This document shows positions 1 through 6,355 of a DNA stretch of 15,594 nucleotides, piece after piece. The position numbers were made by a program, and so were the translations under genes. The notes below the pieces were generated by a model, which saw nothing but the letters and a program-made list of their open reading frames with translations, ran no database searches and was not told where the DNA came from. This DNA is from Pseudomonadota bacterium (GTDB lineage Bacteria; Pseudomonadota; Alphaproteobacteria; Rhizobiales; Xanthobacteraceae), in contig JAEWCJ010000470.1 of the NCBI GenBank assembly GCA_023390695.1, positions 1-15,594 of the forward strand, read 5' to 3'. Position 1 is the stretch's first letter. Every line of letters starts with the position of its first letter.

Positions 1-262
1 GGCACGCCTCCGCGCGGCACAATTTCAGCACGTGGCGCCCGGCCGGCTGACGGCGGAAATCATGATAAAAGGTGATGACACCATGCACTTCGGCGCGCGA
101 CAGATTCAGCTCTTCCGCAATCAACGGCGCCGCGGCTTCGGGCACATGACCGAATGTCTCCTGCAAAGCATGCAGGATCGGCAGCACCGGGCCTTCGCAG
201 CGTTTGAAGTCGGCGATGACGCTCAGCGCGCGGTCAGTGGTCCACGTTTCATGTGTCGGCAC
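1..262 (-). CDS. fdsG: NAD-dependent formate dehydrogenase gamma subunit, N-terminal part (cut by window edge)
   Basis: The 87 visible residues read as the start of a NuoE/FdsG-type thioredoxin-fold [2Fe-2S] subunit. They contain the helical segment with LQETFGHVPEAAAPLIAEELNLS, then the HGVITFYHDFR block, then LKLCRAEAC, whose Cys82 and Cys87 are the first pair of cluster ligands. In this family the subunit works with FdsB and FdsA in a cytoplasmic molybdenum enzyme that oxidises formate and reduces NAD+. The start is GTG at 262: an in-frame TAA lies one codon upstream (the codon before ACC), and a GGGAG-like ribosome site precedes it. No in-frame ATG is available. Family members are about 150 to 160 aa, so roughly half is missing; fdsB, fdsA and fdsD would be expected beyond the left edge. 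Identification is by recognition of family sequence; the complex assignment (FdsG rather than a NuoE or hydrogenase paralogue) is supported by the adjacent LysR gene and second formate dehydrogenase. Confidence 0.88.
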   Translation of the reverse strand, partial: MPTHETWTTDRALSVIADFKRCEGPVLPILHALQETFGHVPEAAAPLIAEELNLSRAEVHGVITFYHDFRRQPAGRHVLKLCRAEAC

Positions 263-343
263 GGTTTACGTCTGCTCCCTAGATCAGAACATTCGAAAAC
301 TGGGCAGAAAGAGACGATGGATCAAGACGCTAGCACTAATGGT

Positions 344-364
344 ACGATCAGCATTCCTGATCGT
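344..364. promoter_or_regulatory. Inverted-repeat operator candidate upstream of fdsG (proximal site)
   Basis: A perfect inverted repeat with 8-bp arms, ACGATCAG and CTGATCGT, is separated by CATTC. The T at 348 and the A at 360 give exactly the T-N11-A pattern of LysR-type regulator sites. It lies about 80 bases in front of the fdsG start codon. There is no T-run after it in either direction, so it is not a convincing terminator of the LysR gene. Binding by the adjacent LysR-type protein is an inference. Confidence 0.5.
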
Positions 365-391
365 GGGAAATGATCCCTATCCATAATCGAT

Positions 392-410
392 CGATCAGAT
401 ATTCAGATCG
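392..410. promoter_or_regulatory. Second operator-like copy upstream of fdsG (distal site)
   Basis: The 19-base segment has the same layout as the proximal site: CGATCAG, five bases, then CAGATCG instead of CTGATCG. The T-N11-A spacing (T395, A407) is kept. The two copies start 47 bp apart. A stronger proximal palindrome and a degenerate distal one fit the paired recognition and activation sites common for LysR-type regulators, but binding is not shown by sequence alone. Confidence 0.42.
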
Positions 411-435
411 TTACGTCCGGGCGCATGAGTGCCGT

Positions 436-1341
436 TCAGGCGGCAGCGGGCCGGGTAAGCACCTTTGCGAGTTGCTTCGCTTCGCTGATCAAGGCGCCGA
501 TCAGCGGCGTGGTCGTCTCCCGGTCGGGCACCACGAGCCCCACCGCATGTGTCGCCGCCGGTTCCACGATCGGGATGGAGCGCACGCTGTCGGTGAGTCC
601 CAGCGTATCGGCGAGCTTGGCCGGCATGATGCTGGCCCATTGCCCCGTCCGCACATGCGCGAACAGCACGATCATGGAATTTGATTCCAGGGTGGGAGAC
701 GGCTCGGCCCCGGCCGCGCGTAGCAGGCGGTCGATAATCCGGCGGTTCTGCATGGTCGGCGTCAGCAGACAGAGCGGCACCTTCCCGACTTCCGCCCAGG
801 TGACCTCATCCCTGTTTCCCAGCGCCCCCTTCGGAGAGGTCAGCAGCCGATATTCCTCGTCGTAGAGCGGGATCGTGCTTACCCGTCCCAAGGGCTCATT
901 GTCGATATAAGTGATACCGGCATCGACCTCCAGATTATCGATCATGCCCAGAATCTCGATCGAGGTATGAGACAGAATGCTGAACTTGACCGCCGGATGT
1001 TTCGCACGATAGGGCGTCGTCAGCATGGCGCTCATGGCGAGCGCCGTGGGGATTGCGGCAATGCGAAGATGCCCCGCCAGTCCGCGTTTCAGGGCATCGA
1101 CCTCCTGATGCATCGCACGCGTATCGGCGACGATCCGGCGCGACCATTCGAGCACGCGCTCGCCTTCAGGCGTGAAGCCCTTGAATCGGGATCCACGCTG
1201 AACCAGCAGCACGCCAAACGACTCCTCGAGACTCTTGATCGCCGCCGACAATGTCGGCTGGCTCACGCCGCAGTTCTCCGCCGCACGGCCGAAATGCTGA
1301 TCCCGCGCCAAGGCAATGAGAAATTCGAGTTTGTCGATCAT
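436..1341 (-). CDS. LysR-type transcriptional regulator
   Basis: The predicted 301-residue protein has the usual LysR length and layout. An N-terminal winged helix-turn-helix (MIDKLEFLIALARDQHFGRAAENCGVSQPTLSAAIKSLEE, residues 1 to about 40) is followed by a linker helix and a two-lobed effector-binding domain from about residue 90. The ATG at 1341 is chosen because it places the HTH at the N terminus, as the family requires. The frame is open to an ATG at 1479, but the extra 46 residues match nothing familiar and would run across the palindrome at 1450-1474. The ribosome site before 1341 is weak. It lies just upstream of fdsG in the same orientation, and LysR-type proteins are known partners of fds operons. 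Control of fdsG, and perhaps of the fdn operon through the shared CCATAG-N7-CTATGG motif, is an inference. The effector is unknown. Confidence 0.85.
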   Translation of the reverse strand: MIDKLEFLIALARDQHFGRAAENCGVSQPTLSAAIKSLEESFGVLLVQRGSRFKGFTPEGERVLEWSRRIVADTRAMHQEVDALKRGLAGHLRIAAIPTALAMSAMLTTPYRAKHPAVKFSILSHTSIEILGMIDNLEVDAGITYIDNEPLGRVSTIPLYDEEYRLLTSPKGALGNRDEVTWAEVGKVPLCLLTPTMQNRRIIDRLLRAAGAEPSPTLESNSMIVLFAHVRTGQWASIMPAKLADTLGLTDSVRSIPIVEPAATHAVGLVVPDRETTTPLIGALISEAKQLAKVLTRPAAA

Positions 1342-1449
1342 CTTGAGGATTCGTGGGAGGTCATAAGGACCTAGCTGATAGAAGCCCGGCGACCGAATGA
1401 GCAAGGCCGCTTTCGCAATCGGGCAATCGGAGGATTCAATAATGCCCTT

Positions 1450-1474
1450 ATTCCATAGCTCTAAGCTATGGAAT
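1450..1474. promoter_or_regulatory. 25-bp palindrome CCATAG-N7-CTATGG in the LysR gene promoter region
   Basis: The 11-bp arms ATTCCATAGCT and AGCTATGGAAT are perfect and separated by CTA. The core is CCATAG-N7-CTATGG and again fits T-N11-A (T1456, A1468). It lies about 110 bp before the LysR start codon and 40 bp after the gcvH-like gene stop, which suits an autoregulatory site. The same core occurs upstream of fdnG at 14437-14455. A role as a factor-independent terminator for the operon is unlikely because no T-run follows on the minus strand. Confidence 0.55.
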
Positions 1475-1514
1475 GCCACCTGAATCGAGCGGACCCGGCA
1501 GGTTAGACGTCGGA

Positions 1515-1958
1515 TTACGTAGCCTCACAGCCAGGATAGGCCTCGCGCTCCATCCAAGCTTCGTAGGCGGGGCCGATTGCCGCGCCGCCAACCAGACCGC
1601 TCTGCCAGTCCGCCGCCACCGGCCGCACCAGCATCATCCACCCTTCGCCGTAGCAGTCCGTGTTGGCCAGCGCCGGCCGCTGAACCATCGTCTGGTTGAC
1701 AACGGCAACCTCACCATCGAACGCAGCACGAACCGCACCGATCCATTTTGCGCTTTCGATGGTCGCGAATGAGCGCCCGCTTTCAAACGCCGTGCCGACG
1801 CGCTTGGGCGTGAACACCAGCACCTCACGCGCCAGTGCGATGGCGACCGGAGTCATGCCAACACGCACCAGACCCTCGCCGTCGGACCTGTACCAAGTGT
1901 GGTTGGGCACATCGTAAAGAAGATCATCGGGGAACATGCAACCGCGCACCAACGCCAC
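1515..1958 (-). CDS. GcvH-like lipoyl carrier protein
   Basis: This 147-residue protein has the fold pattern of glycine cleavage H protein. It opens with a DVPNHTWYR segment. A lipoyl hairpin follows at about residues 60 to 90, with ATIESAKWIGAVRAAFDGEVAVVNQ, where Lys71 is the expected lipoylation site in place of the ESVKA motif of GcvH. It ends with a GEGWMMLVRP strand and an acidic helix. The start is GTG at 1958, supported by AGGAG seven bases upstream; an ATG seven codons inside lacks such a site. No gcvT or gcvP is nearby, but a lipoate ligase and a DsrE-like protein lie directly upstream in the same operon. This makes a dedicated carrier, like the lipoate-binding proteins of sHdr sulfur-oxidising clusters, more likely than glycine cleavage. 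Its partner enzyme here is unknown. Confidence 0.78.
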   Translation of the reverse strand: MALVRGCMFPDDLLYDVPNHTWYRSDGEGLVRVGMTPVAIALAREVLVFTPKRVGTAFESGRSFATIESAKWIGAVRAAFDGEVAVVNQTMVQRPALANTDCYGEGWMMLVRPVAADWQSGLVGGAAIGPAYEAWMEREAYPGCEAT

Positions 1959-1964
1959 GCTCGT

Positions 1965-1969
1965 CTCCT
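1965..1969 (-). promoter_or_regulatory. Ribosome binding site AGGAG deciding the GTG start at 1958
   Basis: AGGAG on the minus strand is followed by ACGAGC and then GTG. This is the best-placed Shine-Dalgarno sequence for the lipoyl carrier gene and favours the GTG over the internal ATG at about 1937. Confidence 0.6.
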
Positions 1970-1986
1970 GCCAACTCGTTCTCCGG

Positions 1987-2364
1987 CTAATAGGTCAGCA
2001 CGCGGTAGTCGCCGTCCATGAGCCCCTGGATCATCGTCGCCGCACCCATCATCCCCTGGCATTCCGCGATCAGATCCGCCTCTGTGACGTCGAACAGATC
2101 TAGATTTGCCGGACAGGCCCAGAAACGGGCCCCATGTTCGTGCGCTTCCCTGATCCAATCGAGCACGGTCCTTGGGTGGCCGGCTTTGACATGCAGCTTT
2201 TCAGCGACTCCCTTGATCATCAGTTTGCCTGCCGTCGCGGTACAGACAACATCGACCTCATAATCCATCGCTGCAGCAACCGCCGCGTGATAGAAGGGAG
2301 CAGCAAGTTCTTCCACATTGCGCGGATCGGTATTCAGGAGGATGATCAGAAGACGGCGTGTCAC
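1987..2364 (-). CDS. DsrE/DsrF-like small protein
   Basis: The predicted 125-residue protein has an alternating beta/alpha pattern (LLIILLNTDP, YEVDVVCTATAGKLM, GARFWACPANLDLFDVTEADLI) typical of the DsrE/YchN fold. It has cysteines at 41, 84 and 102; Cys84 sits where the sulfur-carrying cysteine of DsrE-type proteins is found. In this family such cysteines accept and pass on sulfane sulfur, for example in tRNA thiolation or dissimilatory sulfur oxidation. Its ATG overlaps the stop of the lipoate ligase gene by ATGA, so the two are probably translationally coupled. The lipoyl carrier follows 28 bases later. A role in moving sulfur or selenium to the carrier or to the formate dehydrogenase is speculation from context. 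The family call rests on fold pattern and the cysteine position, not on a search. Confidence 0.68.
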   Translation of the reverse strand: MTRRLLIILLNTDPRNVEELAAPFYHAAVAAAMDYEVDVVCTATAGKLMIKGVAEKLHVKAGHPRTVLDWIREAHEHGARFWACPANLDLFDVTEADLIAECQGMMGAATMIQGLMDGDYRVLTY

Positions 2365-3428
2365 GTCACAGCCCGACGGCTGGAATACGTGCGCGGTGTC
2401 CGCGCTTTTGCGATCGCGCCGGCAACATCATGGCAGGAAATACCACGCATTTCGATGTTGTCGCCTGACAGAATCTCGATCGTCCTGTCAGGAGCCAACC
2501 TGACCGGCGTCCCGCGCAACGCAACTTCGAGATCAGGAATAACGCGGCTCGGCAAAACCGTGAAATTCCCCGTCAGCCAAATCCGGTCGATCAGACGATC
2601 CGCTCCCGGAAACACACGAATATAGGCCTCGACCCGGCCATCACGCCCGAACATGGTCTTGTCCCGGCCCACTGGATTGACGGAGTTGACGAACGCGTCC
2701 GACCCGAATTCGGAAACATGCCATTCCTCGGCAAGGCGCATTTCTTTCGCGGTTGCAGCCTCGTATGTCGGCACCCAGCCGAGCGCGTGCGACAGTCCCG
2801 CAGCGATCGCGCCCTCGATTTCGCCAGAATCTGGCTTCCGCCCCAAAACCTCCGCCACGGTCATCAGCCGCTCGGCCAGATTGCGGTGCAAATACCTGGC
2901 TTTCAGCGGCAATTTCAGGACCTGCGCCATGTCGACAAGGCTGGTGTCGGCCATGATCGTGCCTTGGTAGACTAGTGTGCCGCCGTCGAAATAACCGCTC
3001 ATGCCACAGATCTTGCGGCCCGCGATTTCGATCTCATTTTCCGGCCGATACCGGGTTGCCAAACCAAGGCGCGCCAAAGACGAGGCAAGCGCCTCGCCAA
3101 TCGTTGCCGCAGCACGCTTGAGGTCGGCCCCCACCGTCCTACGGGCAACCACCAGGTCCCATGCCAACGCACCCGGCGCCATAAAGACGGCTCCCCCGCC
3201 TGTCACCCGGCGTGCGAGCTCGATTCCGGCCGCATGGCATCTGTCGACATGTACCGACTGGCCGAGAACCTGATGCCGCCCGATCAGGACGGATGCGGGA
3301 TAACGGTGAAAACGCAACGTATCGGGAATCTCGCCGGTTCGATGCAGCTCGGTCAGCACGGCGGTCATTGCGACATTCCAGCGCGCCGACATTTCACCCG
3401 TATCGATGACGCGCAGCGGCGCACTCAT
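2361..3428 (-). CDS. Lipoate-protein ligase (LplA-type, with accessory domain)
   Basis: The 355-residue protein belongs to the biotin/lipoate A/B ligase family. An N-terminal catalytic domain carries FHRYPASVLIGRHQ, then RRVTGGGAVF (residues 73-82, the lipoyl-AMP loop, compare RRRSGGGAVF in E. coli LplA). GRKICGMSGYF follows, with the catalytic lysine at about 139. A C-terminal segment (DGRVEAYIRVFPGADRLIDRIWLTGNF...) resembles the accessory domain of bipartite ligases. It should adenylate lipoate or octanoate and transfer it to a lysine of a carrier, most plausibly the GcvH-like protein two genes downstream. The ATG at 3428 is chosen because it overlaps the preceding stop by ATGA; the frame stays open to 3467, but that would overlap the upstream gene by 43 bases. 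It also overlaps the next gene by ATGA. Confidence 0.85.
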   Translation of the reverse strand: MSAPLRVIDTGEMSARWNVAMTAVLTELHRTGEIPDTLRFHRYPASVLIGRHQVLGQSVHVDRCHAAGIELARRVTGGGAVFMAPGALAWDLVVARRTVGADLKRAAATIGEALASSLARLGLATRYRPENEIEIAGRKICGMSGYFDGGTLVYQGTIMADTSLVDMAQVLKLPLKARYLHRNLAERLMTVAEVLGRKPDSGEIEGAIAAGLSHALGWVPTYEAATAKEMRLAEEWHVSEFGSDAFVNSVNPVGRDKTMFGRDGRVEAYIRVFPGADRLIDRIWLTGNFTVLPSRVIPDLEVALRGTPVRLAPDRTIEILSGDNIEMRGISCHDVAGAIAKARTPRTYSSRRAVT

Positions 3429-3850
3429 TGCGGCAAAGCCTCTTCGATCTTCAGCCGCCGCCCCCATTTGTCGAAGAAGTGACCATCATTGAGAACAAGA
3501 CGATCCTCGGCGATCCGCCGCTCCAAGGCCCGTAGCGAGATACGGGCCTGGGCATCTTCCACAGGACCGCCCTCCGGCGCGGACAACGTAGCGAAGAGAA
3601 CGCCGTCCCAGGTGACACCCGCGCTCGTCAGCAGATTGCAAAGGCGCATCCAGTCCAGTTCTTCGCCGATGACATGCATAAAGGTCGAGCGCAGGGGCAC
3701 AACGGTGAAGTCACCAATTTCGATCAATACCACAAGCGCCGTGAATCCGCCCGAACGGCGGAATTCGTGTACCACCCATTCGTCGAACAGGAAAATATCG
3801 TGTCCGGACGCGTCAGACTTCGACAAGCGGCAACTCCAGCACTTCACCAT
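3425..3850 (-). CDS. Uncharacterised protein of about 141 aa
   Basis: I do not recognise this family. The sequence has a central hydrophobic beta-rich stretch (GGFTALVVLIEIGDFTVVPLRSTFMHVIGEELDW), a WDGVLFATLSAPEGG strand-turn region and a charged helical C terminus ending DKWGRRLKIEEALPQ. There is no signal peptide or membrane helix, so it is probably cytoplasmic. Taken from ATG 3850, the N terminus contains a CWSC pair (Cys4, Cys7), but the ribosome site there is weak. A TTG at 3826 preceded by GGAG seven bases upstream is an alternative that would remove the pair and shorten the protein to 133 aa. It overlaps the upstream 154-aa gene and its stop overlaps the lipoate ligase start by ATGA, so it belongs to the same translational chain. 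A role tied to the lipoate module is inferred from position only. Confidence 0.7.
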   Translation of the reverse strand: MVKCWSCRLSKSDASGHDIFLFDEWVVHEFRRSGGFTALVVLIEIGDFTVVPLRSTFMHVIGEELDWMRLCNLLTSAGVTWDGVLFATLSAPEGGPVEDAQARISLRALERRIAEDRLVLNDGHFFDKWGRRLKIEEALPQ

Positions 3851-4277
3851 CCATTAAACTCAGGAATGCGCCGTTTCGCTCTTCCTCGAACCAACGCTCA
3901 AAAGCGGCAAGATCATCATCAACACGCCGTACGATGTCTTCGGATGAATCCGCCTCGTTCATCTGCCAAAGCAACAAAATGATCGGCTTGAACTTCTCAG
4001 CCACCTCACGCTGCGACTCGGTCGCTCCACTCCAGTTCAACTCCCGCAGGAATGCCGAGGATCCCAGTTTGACCGCCTCCTCCTCATCCTTAGCTCCAGC
4101 CAATGCCTGCGCGACGGAATGCACCAGATTCAGACGGCGGAACGCGAAAGCACGAGCCCGCTCCAAAACCTTGATCCGCTCCACCGCTTCACGGCGATAC
4201 GAATCTTCGGCGCCGCTCGCTGCGCGGGCAGCCGCATCAAGCCGCTCAAGATATGAATCGATCGATGTTCGGCTCAT
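3813..4277 (-). CDS. Uncharacterised helical protein of 154 aa directly after tRNA-Sec
   Basis: I do not recognise this family. The protein is strongly charged and predicted mostly alpha-helical by eye: residues 1-45 are rich in Arg, Glu and Ala with heptad-like spacing, and a hydrophobic helix FKPIILLLWQMNEADSSEDIV lies near residue 100. There is no signal peptide, no cysteine and no known catalytic motif. Its ATG at 4277 overlaps the selB stop by ATGA and also has its own GAGGA seven bases upstream, in the 20 bases between the tRNA-Sec CCA end and the start. It can therefore be translated either by coupling to selB or from a transcript trimmed at the tRNA 3' end. Its stop overlaps the next unknown gene. 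Function cannot be assigned. Confidence 0.75.
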   Translation of the reverse strand: MSRTSIDSYLERLDAAARAASGAEDSYRREAVERIKVLERARAFAFRRLNLVHSVAQALAGAKDEEEAVKLGSSAFLRELNWSGATESQREVAEKFKPIILLLWQMNEADSSEDIVRRVDDDLAAFERWFEEERNGAFLSLMDGEVLELPLVEV

Positions 4278-6355
4278 CGTACTGTCCTCAGAGAAGATGG
4301 CGGAAGAGAGTGGGAGTCGAACCCACTAAGAACCGTCTCGCGGCCCTTCCCGGATTTGAAGTCCGGACGCCCCACCGGGGACGCTTCTCTTCCTGAAAGC
4401 GAATGTCTGGGCTCGGCGCTTTCGCCCGCTGGATATCGGAACAAATCCAGACGATGCTTATTGATGCGCCGAAGATCGCCCCGGCGCAGCGTCACCCCAT
4501 GACGATCAAAAAACTCAAGAATTTGGATGGCGACCTTGCGTCCATTGTCAAGCTGATCGCGGAACTGCGCAGCGGAGAATTGACCTCCCGGCGTCGAGGC
4601 GGCCAGGCGGTTCGCGATTTCGACCATTTCCGCCACCGTGCCTCGGAGAAAGAAGTGGTCGTGCGCAACCTCATCCAGCCGTCCAATGCGGCCCAGCAAC
4701 TTCAGCAGCCGGCGTATATCCGCCTCAGGGGCATTGAGCAGGCCTGCAATGTCGCGCACGCGCGGTGGGCGGAACCGCTCGGTCGCGCTGATAAGCGGGC
4801 GAATACGTGCCCAAAGCAACTCGTCCTGCGGCGTCAGGCGGACTTCATGCGTCGGCAGCTTCAGCCATGCACCATCCAGGACCGTTTCTCCGCGCCGCTG
4901 CAGATCCTGCACCATGGCGGCGAAAGCCGGCGCTGGCAGGCGCGGTTCGAGCTGCAAACGCAGCCGCTCAAGGCCCATACCGGCGAGATCCGGGTAATCG
5001 GCATGGTACTTTTCAAGTGTTGCGAGCAGGCTGCGCTTCAATCGCAACCAAGTCGCCGGCAACAGCACCAATGTCGCTTTGGGTGCCGCGATGCGCATCA
5101 GCGCATTGCGTTCGGCAATGGCATCAAGCTCCGGCTGCGCCATAGCATGGTCCCGCGCGAACGCGATCACGTCTGCATATCCCGGCGCCCGGTCCAGCAA
5201 CTTTAACAGCGCCTGTTCAGGATCAGGGATTGCGCATGCCTCCAGTTGCGCGAGACGCTCCGCCGTACGCCGCTTGCGCGCAGGTGCCCGTAGATCAAGA
5301 AAACGGCCGCCGCCAATTGTGCGCTGCGCGCTCGTGTCGCGAAGTACGAAACGGTCCCCAACCGCGGCTGCGATTGGGCGCTCCAACACAAGCTGCACAA
5401 ATGCAGTACTGCCCGGCGCGACCGGTGCGTCCTGAAGCAGCACGATACGCGCGCCGATCTCCGTTGCTGCATGGTGCAGCCGGACGGGCATCCATTGGCC
5501 GATGGGTTTAGTCTCGGTCGGTAAAACCCGCAATTCCGCGTCAATCCGGTCGGTCGGCGCGTGCAGTTGCGGATCAACCACGATATCGCCGCGCGCGATC
5601 AGGTCCTTGGCAATCTTGTCGCCGACCAGATTGAGGGCGCAGCGATCACCCTCCCGGCCCATTTCGGCCTCACGATTTTGCGCATGAAGGGAGCGGATAC
5701 GCGCAGGCAGCCCGGAGGGGCTCACCAGCACATGATCGCCCACGGCGATATGGCCGGACAGGACAGTGCCGGTCACCACTGTGCCCGAGCCATGCAGCGT
5801 AAAAGAGCGATCCACGGCCAGCCTGAAGCGTCCCTTGTCAGCCCGGTTGCCCAGAGCATGGGCGGCATCGAATAACGTTTGCCGCAAGGCGTCAACGCCC
5901 TGCCCCGTGGCCGACGACACGGGCATAATGTCGATGCCCCTCAATGACGTTTGCGCCAGCGTATTGGCGATGTCGTTGGCGACGCCAGTGATCCGGTCTC
6001 TATCAACCAAGTCGCACTTGGTCAGTGCAACAACGCCGCGGCTGATCCCCAGCAGATCGACGATAGACAGATGCTCTTGCGTCTGCGGCATGATGCCATC
6101 ATCCGCGGCAACGACGAGCAGGACGAAATCGATACCGGTGGCGCCGGCCAGCATGTTGTGAACGAAGCGTTCGTGACCCGGCACATCGATGAAACCGATC
6201 ACGTGCCCGTCACCTGTCGGCAGATAGGCAAAGCCGAGATCGATTGAAATACCACGTGATTTTTCTTCTTTCAGCCGGTCGGTATCGACCCCCGTGAGGG
6301 CACGCACAAGCGACGTCTTGCCGTGATCGATATGACCTGCGGTGCCGACAATCAT
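4274..6355 (-). CDS. selB: Selenocysteine-specific translation elongation factor SelB
   Basis: SelB is the GTPase that brings Sec-tRNA to UGA codons marked by a SECIS hairpin. The N-terminal GTPase domain shows GHIDHGKT (residues 7-14), the switch region [17 protein letters not shown] (57-61) and TKCD (112-115). EF-Tu-like beta domains follow to about residue 350, then a C-terminal series of winged helices that binds the SECIS, ending near [12 protein letters not shown] (about 639). The frame does not stop there: residues 655-686 are translated from the selC gene, seven more codons follow, and TGA at 4276-4274 overlaps the next start. The total is 693 aa against 614 in E. coli. Whether the tRNA-encoded tail is made is uncertain. 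The ATG at 6355 overlaps the stop of the preceding gene by ATGA and has GGAG upstream. Confidence 0.95.
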   Translation of the reverse strand: MIVGTAGHIDHGKTSLVRALTGVDTDRLKEEKSRGISIDLGFAYLPTGDGHVIGFIDVPGHERFVHNMLAGATGIDFVLLVVAADDGIMPQTQEHLSIVDLLGISRGVVALTKCDLVDRDRITGVANDIANTLAQTSLRGIDIMPVSSATGQGVDALRQTLFDAAHALGNRADKGRFRLAVDRSFTLHGSGTVVTGTVLSGHIAVGDHVLVSPSGLPARIRSLHAQNREAEMGREGDRCALNLVGDKIAKDLIARGDIVVDPQLHAPTDRIDAELRVLPTETKPIGQWMPVRLHHAATEIGARIVLLQDAPVAPGSTAFVQLVLERPIAAAVGDRFVLRDTSAQRTIGGGRFLDLRAPARKRRTAERLAQLEACAIPDPEQALLKLLDRAPGYADVIAFARDHAMAQPELDAIAERNALMRIAAPKATLVLLPATWLRLKRSLLATLEKYHADYPDLAGMGLERLRLQLEPRLPAPAFAAMVQDLQRRGETVLDGAWLKLPTHEVRLTPQDELLWARIRPLISATERFRPPRVRDIAGLLNAPEADIRRLLKLLGRIGRLDEVAHDHFFLRGTVAEMVEIANRLAASTPGGQFSAAQFRDQLDNGRKVAIQILEFFDRHGVTLRRGDLRRINKHRLDLFRYPAGESAEPRHSLSGREASPVGRPDFKSGKGRETVLSGFDSHSLPPSSLRTVR
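4285..4289 (-). promoter_or_regulatory. Ribosome binding site GAGGA between tRNA-Sec and the 154-aa gene
   Basis: GAGGA lies seven bases before ATG 4277 and entirely outside the tRNA gene, whose encoded CCA ends at 4298. A transcript beginning at 4297 after removal of the tRNA would keep this site and a leader of 20 bases, so the downstream genes stay translatable after tRNA maturation. Confidence 0.5.
4298..4393 (-). tRNA. selC: Selenocysteine tRNA, anticodon UCA
   Basis: The 96-base sequence folds as a bacterial tRNA-Sec. It has an 8-bp acceptor stem GGAAGAGA with TCTCTTCC, a D arm around the GGTG loop, and the anticodon stem-loop CCGGACTTCAAATCCGG with UCA at 4359-4357. A long variable arm follows, then the T arm GTGGG-TTCGACT-CCCAC, discriminator G and an encoded CCA. 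It closely resembles E. coli selC, including the CTTCAAAT anticodon loop. It is charged with serine, converted by SelA and delivered by SelB to the UGA in fdnG upstream. The whole gene lies inside the selB reading frame on the same strand and in phase, covering codons 655 to 686. No separate promoter was recognised, so it may be cut from the operon transcript. Confidence 0.97.

Noticed and set aside
344..364. Inverted repeat as a terminator of the LysR gene
   Set aside because: No T-run follows on the minus strand, and a second copy of the motif with T-N11-A spacing lies nearby, which fits operator function better.
1342..1479. LysR gene starting at ATG 1479
   Set aside because: This adds 46 residues before the helix-turn-helix, which lies at the N terminus in this family, and the coding region would include the operator-like palindrome.
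1515..1958. True glycine cleavage H protein gene (gcvH)
   Set aside because: There is no gcvT or gcvP in the window, the lipoyl motif is ESAKW rather than ESVKA, and it is coupled in context to a ligase and a DsrE-like gene; a dedicated carrier is more likely, although the fold is the same.
4403..5206. Open frame of 267 codons on the plus strand opposite selB
   Set aside because: It is antisense to well-conserved SelB coding sequence, without recognisable domains. The same applies to long plus-strand frames opposite fdxH (10307-11095) and fdnG (11993-12859).
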